From Phellopilus nigrolimitatus (Eukaryota; Basidiomycota; Agaricomycetes; Hymenochaetales; Hymenochaetaceae): a DNA stretch of 64,000 nt. A program made the position numbers and the translations under genes. The first letter of the stretch is position 1; every line of letters starts with the position of its first letter. The notes under the pieces were generated by a model that saw only the letters and a list, made by a program, of their open reading frames with translations, had not been told where the DNA came from and did no database searches. Positions 47,816 to 59,305 of the stretch are shown in pieces. The stretch is taken from positions 1 to 64,000 of the forward strand of contig JAJOHG010000142.1 in assembly GCA_021029095.1 (NCBI GenBank). The letters are read 5' to 3'.

Positions 47816-50580
47816 TTAAATGATGAAGTAAATACCCGTATCCTGCGCATTTGTACCAAGTATGTGAGTATGTAGTTAATACTCGTATTATGCAGACGGA
47901 GAAACTCACCATTGGGTGCGAGCTTGACAGCTAAATAGACGAGTATATGTTCAGTTTTAAACCCGAGACCGATTGAACATTCTAAAAAGACGGACCTGCG
48001 GTTTCTGACTGTATTTGTCCCGAAGAATACCCCGGAGATTCATTAGGAGCTCCTGATAGGTCTGTTGTGGTTGTTGACCTAGTTCAGACGCGCGCGTTTT
48101 ACTTAGCCAACAAACAAGGGACGAGAAGATATAGTAAGTACATACTTAATGAGCTGACAAATGCCTAGAGATAGAGCGTCAATAAGTGTTTCAATGTGAT
48201 AATATGATCTCGCTACAGTATGAGCTTGAAAGGACGTACATAGCTCATAGCACCAGTCGCACTCCCCGCCTCGACTGTGTCCGCGCTCGTTTGCGTGTCC
48301 TTGCAACCGCTCCATGATATCTAAACGATCACGTCGTGTAAACCAAAAAGTTAGTTTTTGTTGCATGATTTAGGAGAAGTAACCAGCTGAGAACGGGCGA
48401 GAAAGTAGAAGAAACCAACCACGTCCGCAGAGCTTGTTCGAGTCCTCTTCGAGTACTCCTCCGCTTTCTGCGTACTACCCGTTGCGGTTTTGAATAGACC
48501 CATCGCACCCTTTAACATACCCTGCATATCTTTCTGCGCGTACGATTTCGCCAAGCCGAGGACGCCCTGTCCCGCTTCAGCCATAAGGTTTGGTTCTTTG
48601 ATCTTGCCTTCGTGGGAGTACTGTCAACAAAAAAGAAGGGATTCATTTGTGAGGTGAGCTCAAGAAGGACTAAATACGAACTATGTAGGGCAGATCTACG
48701 AAAAATGTGGTGCTGAGATTTATCATATTCGTTTACGGAAATCAATAAAACTTACCCAGCGCTGAACCCGAGTGACAGGACTAGACCAAAATATGAAAAC
48801 AAACTGGTAAATTACCTTGAACTTGGCATACACTGGGAAATCGAGCTTACATCAAAGATTGCCGTCAGGCGGCACCCCGCGGGTAGCGGTTTCACCTTGA
48901 AAGCAGAATACAAATTTGTGTCTGAAAAATAACGTGACTACATAGGGAGAGAAAACGCACCATGATGAAGTGCATGTCCTGGGAAAGAAAGAAACAAAGA
49001 CCGTGTTAAATCTAGCTTTTTTGAAAGCCGGAAGACCTACATCGTCAACGATATGGCCAGCTTGTTGGAAGTCTACTGGGTAGATGACTGACCATCGTTT
49101 TTATGAGTTTCAGCGTGAGTTCGAGAAGTGTAAGAAACTGTATAAGACAATCACCTTCGTCGTAGCCGTCAGCCTCGTCGCCGTCCAAATCCTTGGTCTG
49201 ACCACCATGTCCCGAGTCTATGAGGGTTTCAAGGTTAATAACTATAAAAGACGACTTTCTTATCACCAAATAAGTCGACGTACAGTGGAAGAAGAGCGAG
49301 TCGTTAGGCTGAGCATCACGCACGAGCCACTGCATTGCTTCTAGCTACATGTCCAAATTAAGGCAGATAGAAAACCGCAGTCAGTAATGCCAAAGCTATG
49401 CTTTGCACTAGCACTAACGATGTTGTTCTTTGTCGGAATCTGACGCGGGTTGCGTGCGTCGTCCGTCAGCATAACAATGTCGCCATCGTTATAGCCGCGG
49501 CCTGCTCACATTCGAACAGAACAAATTAGAAAGATGTGAGTTTACGCAAATAAAGGTGCAACAGAATTGTAAAAACGAAACCCGGCGCACCAATCAGGAA
49601 CCGATGGATATTCTGGGCATCGTTGATGCAACCTTTCAGCTCCGCGTCTTGTCCGACGTAGTTGATCCCGATCTGTGATTACCCCACATCCGCAAAGTAC
49701 ATCAAAAATAAGAACGCGCTATAGGATACAAATACAAGCAGGTGGAAGGGAGAAGTACGCACGCAAAGCGCTTTCTTCCTGCCGGTACACTGCGAATACT
49801 GGAAGTACGGCTGCATGTCGCGGTTGTCGTTGCCCTGGAAGTGTGGGCCGTAGTTTTGAACACCGTTCGGGGGCATGTGAGGTGGTCCGCCTCCCAAAAT
49901 AACAAGCTGGAGTTAGTATGGCGATCGCATATGAAGTAAATGATGGACAGACGTACTGGGCGCGGGATAGGAGTTATAGTTCGGAGCGGGCGGCGGGCCT
50001 GAAGGCGGGGCGAATCTGGGAACATCGCTTCATAAGTTTGTCATCAAAGTTATACAGAGTGTGCTGTAGCTTACGATCCCTGTCCACCATTGTACCCTCC
50101 ATAGCCGCTGATCGACGCATCAGCACGCCACAAAATATACAATCATACAGATGAGGCAGAAAACATACCCTCCGTACGAAGGCACCTGGGTTGGAGGCCC
50201 AGGTGGCGGCATATAAGACGGCGCGTATCCACCCCCGTACTGGCCCTGGCCTGGCGGTGGTCCCGGAGGTGCATACCCGCCACCATAACCTCTGCTGGTT
50301 CGCGCATTTATTTATTATCACCGTAGACAATGTGACCTCAAATGGACTCACCCGTATCTGTGGGGTACGTTACTTTCGAATCAGTGAGGTTCAGTGAGCC
50401 CAAGAGCGTGCATGCTCACCCCGGTGGTGGCGATGGAAAGCCCGGTGCTTGACCAGGCGGAGGACCAGGCGGGGGCGCAAGCGGAGCTCCAGGAGGAGGC
50501 CCGTAACCTCGCTGGTGGTGCTGGTGATGATGGTGGTGTTGGTGGGGATGTTCGGCAGCGCCAGGATTGTTACCCCACAT
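47816..50580 (-). CDS. mca1: Type I metacaspase
   Basis: A caspase-fold, calcium-activated Arg/Lys-specific cysteine protease involved in protein quality control and cell death. Twenty-one exons encode 459 aa: 50580..50420, 50357..50352, 50291..50169, 50107..50075, 50015..49957, 49890..49763, 49672..49591, 49501..49415, 49340..49284, 49217..49155, 49087..49041, 48978..48961, 48895..48851, 48780..48756, 48695..48682, 48620..48420, 48320..48240, 48164..48146, 48078..47996, 47930..47910 and 47842..47816. The N-terminal ~130 residues form a Pro/Gly/Tyr/Gln-rich prodomain with a run of five His. The catalytic dyad is His249 (YSGHGG) and Cys305 (DSCHSGS), the Cys on a 25-nt exon. [19 protein letters not shown] and ISWSGCKD are typical. 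The 6-nt exon 2 is frame-neutral and therefore uncertain. The end is [15 protein letters not shown]. Confidence 0.88.
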
Positions 50581-52117
50581 CGTTGAGTGTCAAGTGTAAG
50601 AGGCGTCAAATTCGATGGAAGCGCAGTTGAGCGCGTCGATGTATGATTAGTAAGCATAGCACCTGATGCGATGCTGACCAATAATCTGCTTAAGGTGAAT
50701 TCCCACCGCCAATCGGCTATGTCCTTCTCATTCATCTTTTAACAACAGCCTGCCACTAGTTTCTCTGCGACGTCCGTCTTTCGTTCCATCTATGACTGCT
50801 ACAACTGCTTCTGACCACGACACACGACCGGCCACCCCTATCGTCTGAGCCCCAAAATTTTCCGGAAGGGCACAACCACGTGTCTCTTGCGTCGGCAAGA
50901 CAATTCTCAGCATGAAATACATTCCTGGGTAGCTCTCACCAGCTTGATCTAAGTAGCTCACATACTCCCTGCTTAACTCTAGTATCACTGATATTCACGA
51001 CGGAGCTCATCCAGCGTACAGAGGAAGCTTATTGGTGGATAGACGAAGTCCACTAGTCGGAAAAGCTCTCATACTCCTGCTTTCCGACAATGCTTTTGTT
51101 TTGGCTTCTTGACTACTTTCCAGCCATTTCATAAGGCTGAATTTCCGAGCGGTACTCAAGAGCCGGCCTGAAAAGACTCGATTTTCCATGAAGTGACGGA
51201 TTTGACTTGCTACGGGATGTCCCAGCAGGGGCCGATATCGATGATTTCTTCTAATCTGCGTTTACTCTGCTGAGGACACCCCTCGCCCCTTCTCCCCACC
51301 ACCACTGTGGGTGGAGGTGGGGGAATTCAGTATCCAAATCTTGACATACAACGCGAAACCTTGAGGCACAGCCGCTCTTTTCGAAACAGGATCGTACACG
51401 ATCACAAGTGGAAACAACCGGTGCTATGGTCTCATCTTACAAATATCTTCTGGTTAACATGAACTTTACAGAAAACTTTTAAGAGATGCCTACTTAAGCG
51501 CAACAGGATAGTGCTTGAAGACTATGTTCTCCATGCTGCATCCGTACTCCTCAAAGACCTGCCTAAACCGGCTTTGCATTTTTTTTTTCTTTCCGACCAA
51601 ACTTGTCGATGAGTCTTCAGAGTCAAAGGCTGGTATTTGGACTACGCTGACATGATTGGCGAAGGATATGCAGGAGGTGGTGAGTGTGCACTAAATGATG
51701 ATTTGGACACTGCGCGTTTCGAGATGGAGCCGCTGCTCATCATGGAAGAGGGCTCTGCGGTGTTAAAACTCACATTTTTCCTACTTCGAATACAGCCGCA
51801 GGAAGACATGACTTTGTGTATCGTAACACTTCATCACACCCACACGGCTACGAATATAATTTCTATCGTCTTTCTTCAAGGATATATATAACAGCATTCG
51901 GAACATTGTTAGGCCTGTTCATGATTCCTTCCGGCATGATATTAACTCGTTCTCTTACAGTGAATGTTCCAGATGAACCTTAAAACATATCCCATCTTTC
52001 GATTATCTGTTCACTCGAATAAATCTGCTCACTCGCTCTTCTTGAATTTACAGTACACAATTCTGTGAGATGAATATACATAGCTATTTATAAATATTTC
52101 GGGACTATGGTACATAT
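50581..52117. other. Intergenic region, no supported gene
   Basis: About 1.5 kb with scattered short ORFs and no recognisable domain. The left end should hold the metacaspase promoter. Confidence 0.45.
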
Positions 52118-52430
52118 CTATCCGTCTAGGCTCGGCGTTCGCAGAGCAACAGTCGACGCTCTGTCGCGCTCCCCTTGCTCCTGTCCCCGCTGTTTTCGTA
52201 TGGATTCCACGTACTCACGAATCCTGGAAGCCGGGAGCGTATCGTCCACATGCGTAGTGTCTTGCGTAAAGGCTGTGCACTCTGTCCGGCAACTCACCGG
52301 ATCATATTTGAACACATCGTCCATCTCGCGTCTGGACAAAAAAATAAAGTGTTCATAGCCAGCACGAGGGAAAGCTGAACAAAAAAAAAAGACGAGGCAC
52401 GCACAGGTCCTTGCACAAGACGCCGTGCAT
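52118..52430 (-). CDS. Possible small gene, two exons, unknown function
   Basis: Exon 2 (52118..52333 or so) reads as an open frame with MDDVFKYDPVS near its start and a charged helix-like SRIREYVESIRKQRGQEQGE segment. Upstream on the same strand, TTTTTTTGTCCAG gives a good acceptor, and a GTGCGT donor at 52404 joins in phase to an exon starting at an ATG at 52430 (Met-His-Gly-Val-Leu-Cys-Lys-Asp). The intron is about 70 bp. The joined protein is about 80 aa. I recognise no family; the coding-like composition and clean splice are the only support. A longer first exon is possible. Confidence 0.3.
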
Positions 52431-53499
52431 CCTCAGACAGGTCCGAGGGTGCTTCCGGCTGTGAATGCATACTTCGCGCCTACAGTCCTGATTCTAGAGA
52501 ACGTGTTTGCACTGACAGTCAGTTTCGCTTAGGTGCTCTCAAGATGATGAAACTCTGACCTTAGTGTATATCTATAACGCACACACGCACAAAAGGAATA
52601 AACGACTGGACACGTCTTTGAAAGAGCTGGACAAGATAATAACACACGTTTTCTACAGCGCCACATCCGTATACCGTCGTGTTTCTAAGGAGAGTTATTC
52701 GTCAAATTCGTACGCGGCTTGTCAAGCAAAAGTAAGCAACGCTCACGACTGAAAGAAACACATGGTTAGTGTTCGGGGGAAGGAAGTTATCCAGGACGTC
52801 GGTAAAAGAGAGTGAGTACTCGTATGACGCGCTGTCAGTCAATTTTGCAAGTAAGCTGAGCGCGACGCAAAGTAGTGTAGGGCACAACATGCAAAGTTCG
52901 CGGAGCTAAACGACACTAATTCATCAATAAGCAGAGCGATGAGCGAAATATGCTGCAAATTGTACTTAAAGATAGGAGAGAAAATTGGGGATGCAAAACC
53001 GGTTGAGTTTTTTGAAATTCCTAGCAAGCTTGTTTTGCACGGAGGAAAGCGACATGGGCCGCCTGACCATAGTTCAAGTTCCATTTTTCCAGTAGATTTA
53101 AGCACCGAGTTCATGGTCAGCGAACGGCCATAGTCGAGTCTCTTGCAAATTGAACATGTGAATGTCCAGGAGCAGGAAATTTCGTAAATGATGTCGCCTT
53201 GCAAAAAGTAAAAACGAGCGATTTATCGTGGGAACAGTTTTTTGTTCAACTTCAGGCTCGCGCTCGTCGTTGGCAACGTTATCAAGGGCGGCGGGCGACA
53301 ACGACGGCGCCTTCCTGTCTGACAGCGAAGCCGATCTTAGTTCGGTACGCGAATTCTATTTTATGATCAATTTTGCACGAACATAAATTAATTTGTGCAT
53401 TCGGAAAAACTCTGCTTCAAGCAGATTTTTCGAACGAGTCTCAAACCGCTTTTGAATTTTCGTCAAATCGTCTCGAGCGCCCTGCCGAATCGTGCAAAG
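52431..53499. other. Intergenic region, no supported gene
   Basis: About 1.1 kb, no domain-bearing ORF. The right end likely contains the promoter and 5' UTR of the SANT-like gene. Confidence 0.45.
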
Positions 53500-54864
53500 A
53501 TGGCCGATGCTCCTCCGCCTGCACCACCCCAAACTGTCCGGACTCCTCCGCAGTTTACACCAGTACCACCACCACTCTCCATCCTAGCAAATGCTCCGCT
53601 CAGAGAGCCCGCGGCACAGCCCTCGGACAAGGCATCGCGATGGACGCCGCGCGACGACCTACTGCTCGCGGACGCGCTCGTCATCCAGAAGTCTCTCGGG
53701 AGGAACCGCGACGTCGTCTTCACAGCAGAAGCGTGGACAGCTGTCGCAGAGCACATGAAGGGCTCCGAACTCATGAGCGGCGGTGCGCAGAAGACCGTCA
53801 CACAGTGTAAAGCGCGGTGGCAGCGGGTGAGCTTCTTGGTTTTCTTACTTCCGTTCTTTGCGCAAACTCAATCTCGGATGCTGATTTGCAAAACGCACAT
53901 AGTTGAAAATTGAGTACCGCGTCGTGAAGCATTTGCGCTCGCAACCAGGGTTCTCGTGGGATGAGTCGTCCCAGATGGTTGTGGGCGCACCGGCGCTCTG
54001 GGATTCCTATATCGCGGTGCGTATGTCCTCTTTCGTCGGCCCCAACACTTGAAAATGGATCACGAACCTTTGGGGGCTGCGTTATAATGCAGGAGCATAG
54101 AGATGCGCAACCGTGGCGCAAGAAGGCTTTCGCCGCATACGACAGAGTGAAGTATCTTACCGAGGATGAGAATGGAAAGGAATACGCGGACAACGACCAG
54201 TTCAAGAGACGTTGGAACGGATCTGTTCAAAGGCAGGATAGTCAGGCAGATGTGCCGATGTCGGATGGTTTCTCTTCTACTCATCCGCCAGGCTCTGGTG
54301 TGTTCTCGATCTCTGACCCATCCGGTCCTAGCCCGCCGAGCGTCCCTATGGCATCCCCTGAGTCAGACATCTCGATCCCCGCACCATTCAACGGAAACGG
54401 AAACGGTGCTAGTCAACAGGTAGGCATGACTTCATATCACGAATGAAAAAGAAAACTCCATCCACTGAAATATATTTCGTTAGTATCAAATATCGGCACC
54501 TTTGACAAGTGGCGGCAAGCGCAGAAAGTCACCGCCTGACAACCAACAGAGTGCCACGCCCAAGCGCACCAAATCAGCCTCCTCGGGGCCCTTGCAGTAC
54601 CCCAACGGCTTCGCCGTCGCCTCACCGCCGCACGTTTTCCCGGCCCCTCCGCCTGTCCCCATGCTAATGACCCGAATGGCGACGGCGATCCAAGTCGTTG
54701 AGGAGACCGAGGGTCTGCCGGACGACGAGTTTGTGCGAGCCGTTCAGCTGTTCCAGCGCCGCCCAGAAGCGGCCGACGCGTACCTTGCAATACATGGCAA
54801 ACGCACCCGATCTCTGTACCTGAAAGCGGAAGTGGAAGACTTCTCGCGCTCGCGGCCTGGCTGA
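53500..54864 (+). CDS. Myb/SANT-like domain protein
   Basis: Four exons (53500..53826, 53903..54016, 54093..54419, 54484..54864) encode 382 aa. After a Pro-rich start, residues about 47-165 form a Myb/SANT-like DNA-binding domain: SRWTPRDDLLLADALV, TAEAWTAVAEHM, TQCKARWQR, LKIEYRVVKHLRSQPGFSWDE and LWDSYI, followed by PWRKKAFAAYD. The pattern matches the Myb/SANT-like family seen in many basidiomycete proteins and in Harbinger-associated factors. A Ser/Pro-rich middle with a KRRKS nuclear localisation-like motif leads to a helical C-terminus. It is probably a chromatin or transcription protein. No transposase lies nearby, so a transposon origin is not supported here. Confidence 0.8.
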
Positions 54865-55657
54865 GCAGCAGCGCGTGGATGTTCATCCTTTCGAACATGT
54901 AAGCTCCCGATCTATTCTTGTAACCCGGGCCTTTTATAGTCTTTGCTAGTCAATATCACCTTCTCTTGATGGCTTGATTCAGTGGTGTTCACTTGGCGTT
55001 CTCTTATCAAAATTTTAGATTATTGCTATTCATCTCGCTGCGTCGAGTTAATTATATTCCTGTTCGCAGCCTTTCTTCCTCCGCCTTGTGTTTATTCTTG
55101 TTGCTAATTGAGTCTTGTTTAGTGCTTGAATGTATCTTATGTACTCAGGATGATACCTAGTTTCACTTTTCCTGCGGTTTGTGCTTGATGCGCCGGAACC
55201 AATGTCATTACATTTCCTCCGGCTTTTCCCGCGGCGAGAGCATTCAGATCAGAGCTTGATGAGTCGCAACTTCCTATACCGCATGGCTATGCCGTCTCCT
55301 GCGTTTCTTATCAAAATTTTGTGGCTCATGTGTTCACTCCGTCAACCGAAGCCAGATGTTTCGTTTCGTCTCTGAGGTTGTCTCAAGGGCACGGGCGGCC
55401 CGACATATTGCGCTACTTGCAGCGACCGAATCATGGGACCTGTTGGATATATTAATTACCATGAATTGAACCGGTTCCGGCAGGCGCTCTCACTGCGCCC
55501 TGGCGAGATTCCTGGACTCCGACAGGCGCTCTACCTGCAGGTTTGCTCGGCAAACAACGGCATGTTTCCCCACCATTCCTATATCATCTGGGGCTGAAGC
55601 GGCTGTAACGACCTGCGCTTCGAGCTCATCCTCCTTTCTTGAGCGTGCCTTTCGTTC
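54865..55657. other. Intergenic region, SANT-like gene to sugar transporter
   Basis: About 800 bases. T-rich on the left (3' UTR). The two short sequences TGGCGAGATTCCTGGACTCC-like and CGGTTCCGGCAGGCGCTCTC near 55480..55530 repeat the GGCAGGCGCTCT-type word twice. No gene was recognised. Confidence 0.45.
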
Positions 55658-58600
55658 ATGGCTATAGGAACTCATGCAGTGTCGGGGGAGGCTGCGCACC
55701 GCCGCAGGTCCCTCGCGGGGAAGTCGGGCTGGGTGAGCGTTGTCCACCTAAACTGTCTTTGAGAGCCGTCTGTGTGCATCTCTTTGTATTGACTGATGGC
55801 GTGCTGGGCGCTAGGCGGGCCTTGTACATAATCGTCGCGTCTTTGCGATCGCCGTGTTCGCGTCGCTCGGTGGCCTGTGAGTACCTTCAGACGGCTCTGT
55901 AATACGCTTTGAATATGAGTTTGATGATGTATCCAGTCTGTATGGTGAGGATTAAGAGCAAATTACTTTGTTTCAATATGAGCTCACGATAGCTCACGGG
56001 CATGATCGACAGGTTACAACCAGGTCAGTTTTTATTGTTCTTTGTCATGTCTCTAGCTGATGCAGTCCAATATATAGGGCGTCTTCTCAGGTGTACTGGG
56101 GTTGGTCTTTCGGCGAAAATTTGTTGATCTGAATTTCAACCATTTTGATCTGTAGGATGTACACCTTCAAGCAGCGTATGGGCACTGCCGTCTCTAACAC
56201 CGCGACGGAGGGCTGGCTCGTCTCAATTCTGGAACTCGGCGCATGGTTCGGGGTGCTCTGCACTGGCTATTTGGCCGACAAGCTCTCTAGAAAATACACG
56301 ATCCTGCTCGGTAATTGATTTTCTTTTTAATCACTTAGGTGTTGGTCGCTCATGGCGTGTATGTGTAGCTGTGATATTTTTTTGCATCGGTGTCATCGTG
56401 CAGGCGGCGGCGTTCCATCCGTCGTCGATCTTTGGAGGTACGTAGCAGCACTAACTCCTGCGGCGAATTCTTTGGTCGAATCTCCCAATTTTTCTATAGG
56501 TCGGTTCGTCACTGGGTTAGGTGTCGGTTCGCTCAGTATGGCCGTACCTCTCTACAAGTAAGTTGCTGAGTTGAGATATACTGTCATGTTCTTGGCCAAA
56601 CTTGACTCTGCACCACCTTAGCGCCGAACTCGCTCCGCCCGAAGTACGCGGCTCGCTCGTTGCGCTGCAGCAGCTAGCCATCACCTTCGGTATCATGGTC
56701 TCCTTTTGGATCGACTACGGCACGAACTATATTGGCGGCACGAGCACAACCCAGAGCGAGGCAGCTTGGCGCATACCACTGGCCCTCCAGCTCGTTCCGG
56801 CGCTCATCCTCGGCTTCGGCATCTTGCTCATGCCGTTCTCGCCTAGGTAGAAATGGCGTCTTATTATCAAAGAAGCGTCTCACTGATTATGATAAACTCG
56901 TTATTTGAAGATGGTTGATCAATCAAGGCCGAGATGACGAGGCCCTACAAGTCCTGAGCGCGGCGCGCCGCCTCCCGCCGGACTCTGATCTCGTCCAGAT
57001 CGAATTCCTGTATGCTTCTCTGATCCTCTATTGTGTCGTCCTCTTTTAACATGGGTACCAGCGAGATCAAAGCCCAGTATCTGTTTGAACAGGAGACATC
57101 ACAAATCAAGTTCCCCCAGTTCCAGGATGGCTCCTTGGCTTCGAACTTCAAACTCGGGGTCTACGACTACCTTAGCCTCCTTCGCTCTAGAAGTAAGAAC
57201 GTTTCGTATATGTGCATCAAAATCCATTCTCATTTATTCCGTGTAGCTCTGCTCATACGGGTCGCCGTCGCCACATTGTGAGCGCAGATTAAGTATGTTT
57301 ATAACTTGCGTTATTCTGAACCTGTGTAGGACCATGTTCTTCCAGCAATGGACGGGAGTCAACGCGATTCTATACTACGCGCCGAGCATCTTTCAGTCTC
57401 TTGGATTGACTGGGAACACGAACTCGTTGTTGGCAACTGGGGTCGTCGGTATTGTGTATGTCTTCCTTCTTAAAAACCCATTCACATTTTGCTGACTGGT
57501 TCGAATGTACATAGCATGTTTTTGGCTACGATTCCCGCGGTCATCTGGGTAGACGATTGGGGCAGGAAGCCTGTGCTGTATGTTATATCTCTGGACTGCG
57601 CGCAAGGAGCTCACGATTTTATCGTAGCGTCTCTGGGGCTTTTCTCATGGCGAGGTATAGTCTCTTATACATTCCCCTGACTTAGTTAGACTGACGCGCT
57701 CAAAGTTGCCATATCATTATTGCCGTACTCACCGGCCTCTTTCACGACTCATGGAACACGTGAGTTGAAAACCTCGATTCTTTGACATGTACTTATCACA
57801 TCGTCTTGATAGTCACAAGGGTGAACTCATTCTGAAGGCCATTTGATGTAATGCAAATTAAATATGAGCTTTCAGCTTCCGGATGGGCTGCTTGTGCTCT
57901 TGTATGGGTCTTCGCCATGGGTACGAACCTCGAATACATCCGGTACTCACTGACTTATACATTTTCCAGCCTTCGGTTATAGCTGGGGTAAAAGATGTCC
58001 ATCCTTACTAGAAAGGAAACGGTACACCTAACGCACTTTGACGCTTACAGGCCCTTGCTCGTGGATTCTCGTCGCTGAGATCTGGCCTTTAAGTATTCGG
58101 GGGAAAGGCGTTTCTATAGGCGCATCATCTAACTGGGTGAGTCTTCGAGATTTATGTCTGCCCTTTACCATTGAGGCTGACATTAACGTTAGATGAACAA
58201 CTTCATTGGTGAGATATATCAGAGAATCGGTGTTGCGTTTGACTAATGTGACTGCCGGATGATCTTCCATAGTCGGACAGGTAAGACTGAATGTCCTTCA
58301 TAACCAAGGTGTAAGAAAGTGCTAACAAGTGACCTTGCTTAGGTGACACCAACGATGTTGCGTCACCTCGGTTTCGGGACTTTTGTCTTCTTCGGCGTAA
58401 GAACACTCTCGTTTGATAGTTTAGCTTAACTCAACCCCGTTTGCAGGCATTCTCGTTCCTCGGCGGGCTCTTCGTGCTTCTCTTCGTAAGTTCACTTTCG
58501 CTTTAGTTTAAGTCTGTATCTCATACTCCAATATAATCACAGGTTCCGGAGACGAAGGGTCTAACACTTGAGGAGATGGACGAGGTCTTCGGCGATGAGG

Positions 58601-58749
58601 GCGGCAGCTCCGTAGCAGACCAGCAGCGCCTGTTGTCCATCAACAAGCGCATCGGGCTCGATGCATATGTGCTTGACGGCCCTACTGGGGGCGAGGATGC
58701 GAAGGAACGTGTCAGCGACGAGAAACTCGAAGTGTCGCATCATGTTTAA
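55658..58749 (+). CDS. MFS sugar transporter
   Basis: A 12-helix sugar/H+ symporter of the plasma membrane. Twenty-five exons encode 565 aa: 55658..55732, 55815..55876, 55937..55944, 56013..56023, 56078..56100, 56156..56310, 56369..56437, 56500..56557, 56622..56846, 56911..57009, 57062..57192, 57247..57277, 57330..57455, 57515..57577, 57628..57654, 57706..57759, 57813..57820, 57876..57920, 57970..57987, 58051..58136, 58193..58208, 58273..58280, 58343..58396, 58447..58485 and 58543..58749. Family motifs: [84 protein letters not shown] and [17 protein letters not shown]. Exons 3, 17 and 22 are 8 nt and exon 4 is 11 nt; all are needed for frame and motifs. Confidence 0.9.
55937..56023 (+). other. 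Adjacent 8-nt and 11-nt microexons in the sugar transporter
   Basis: Exon 3 is TCTGTATG (55937..55944) and exon 4 is GTTACAACCAG (56013..56023), separated by a 68-bp intron. Together they build Leu-Leu-Tyr-Gly-Tyr-Asn-Gln, the conserved first-helix motif. Upstream and downstream introns are 60 and 54 bp. Confidence 0.82.
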
Positions 58750-59305
58750 GCACGTATTCTTAATCCTTTTCCAAATTTGCTTGTTTTCTCAGGGAAGAGT
58801 GTGCTTGCCTCTACAATATCTATCGTAAAGTCGCTCCGTGTTGTAAAATTTTTAACCTCGTGCTCACTCGGAATCGTAGTATATATCATTGTTAGGCCTG
58901 GCTTCCGTGAAATGCTGGTTTCTTGTAATATTAAGCCCTATTTTCTCCTTATTACCTTTGCTGTTCTCTATCGACATGAGAGGCAAATAGGATGTTTGTT
59001 GTATCTCGAAGCCCAGCTCCTCAAATGACTGACTGTCCTGTGTATTTGTGTCCTGGTAATTTGGTCGATTTCGCGGACTGACATTCTTCATAAGCACTAT
59101 GTAGTACATAAGTTACTGGTCAATGGACGTCGTTTGACACAATAGATACGCTACATATTGATCGACCATGTAAGATTCAAAACTACGGCAGGAACATACA
59201 TTAACCTCATTCTAGCAGTATCACATTAAACAGAGACCAAGAGAAGAAAGTAGCGGATAATGATCGCATCTGATCGAGATATAGAGTCAGTAAAGTAAAA
59301 TGCAT
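58750..59305. other. Convergent intergenic region
   Basis: About 560 bases between the 3' ends of the sugar transporter and the RBR ligase gene; AT-rich UTR-like sequence, no gene seen. Confidence 0.5.

Noticed and set aside
53500..54864. SANT-like protein as a transposon gene
   Set aside because: Myb/SANT-like domains occur with Harbinger elements, but there is no DDE nuclease, terminal repeat or target-site duplication nearby.
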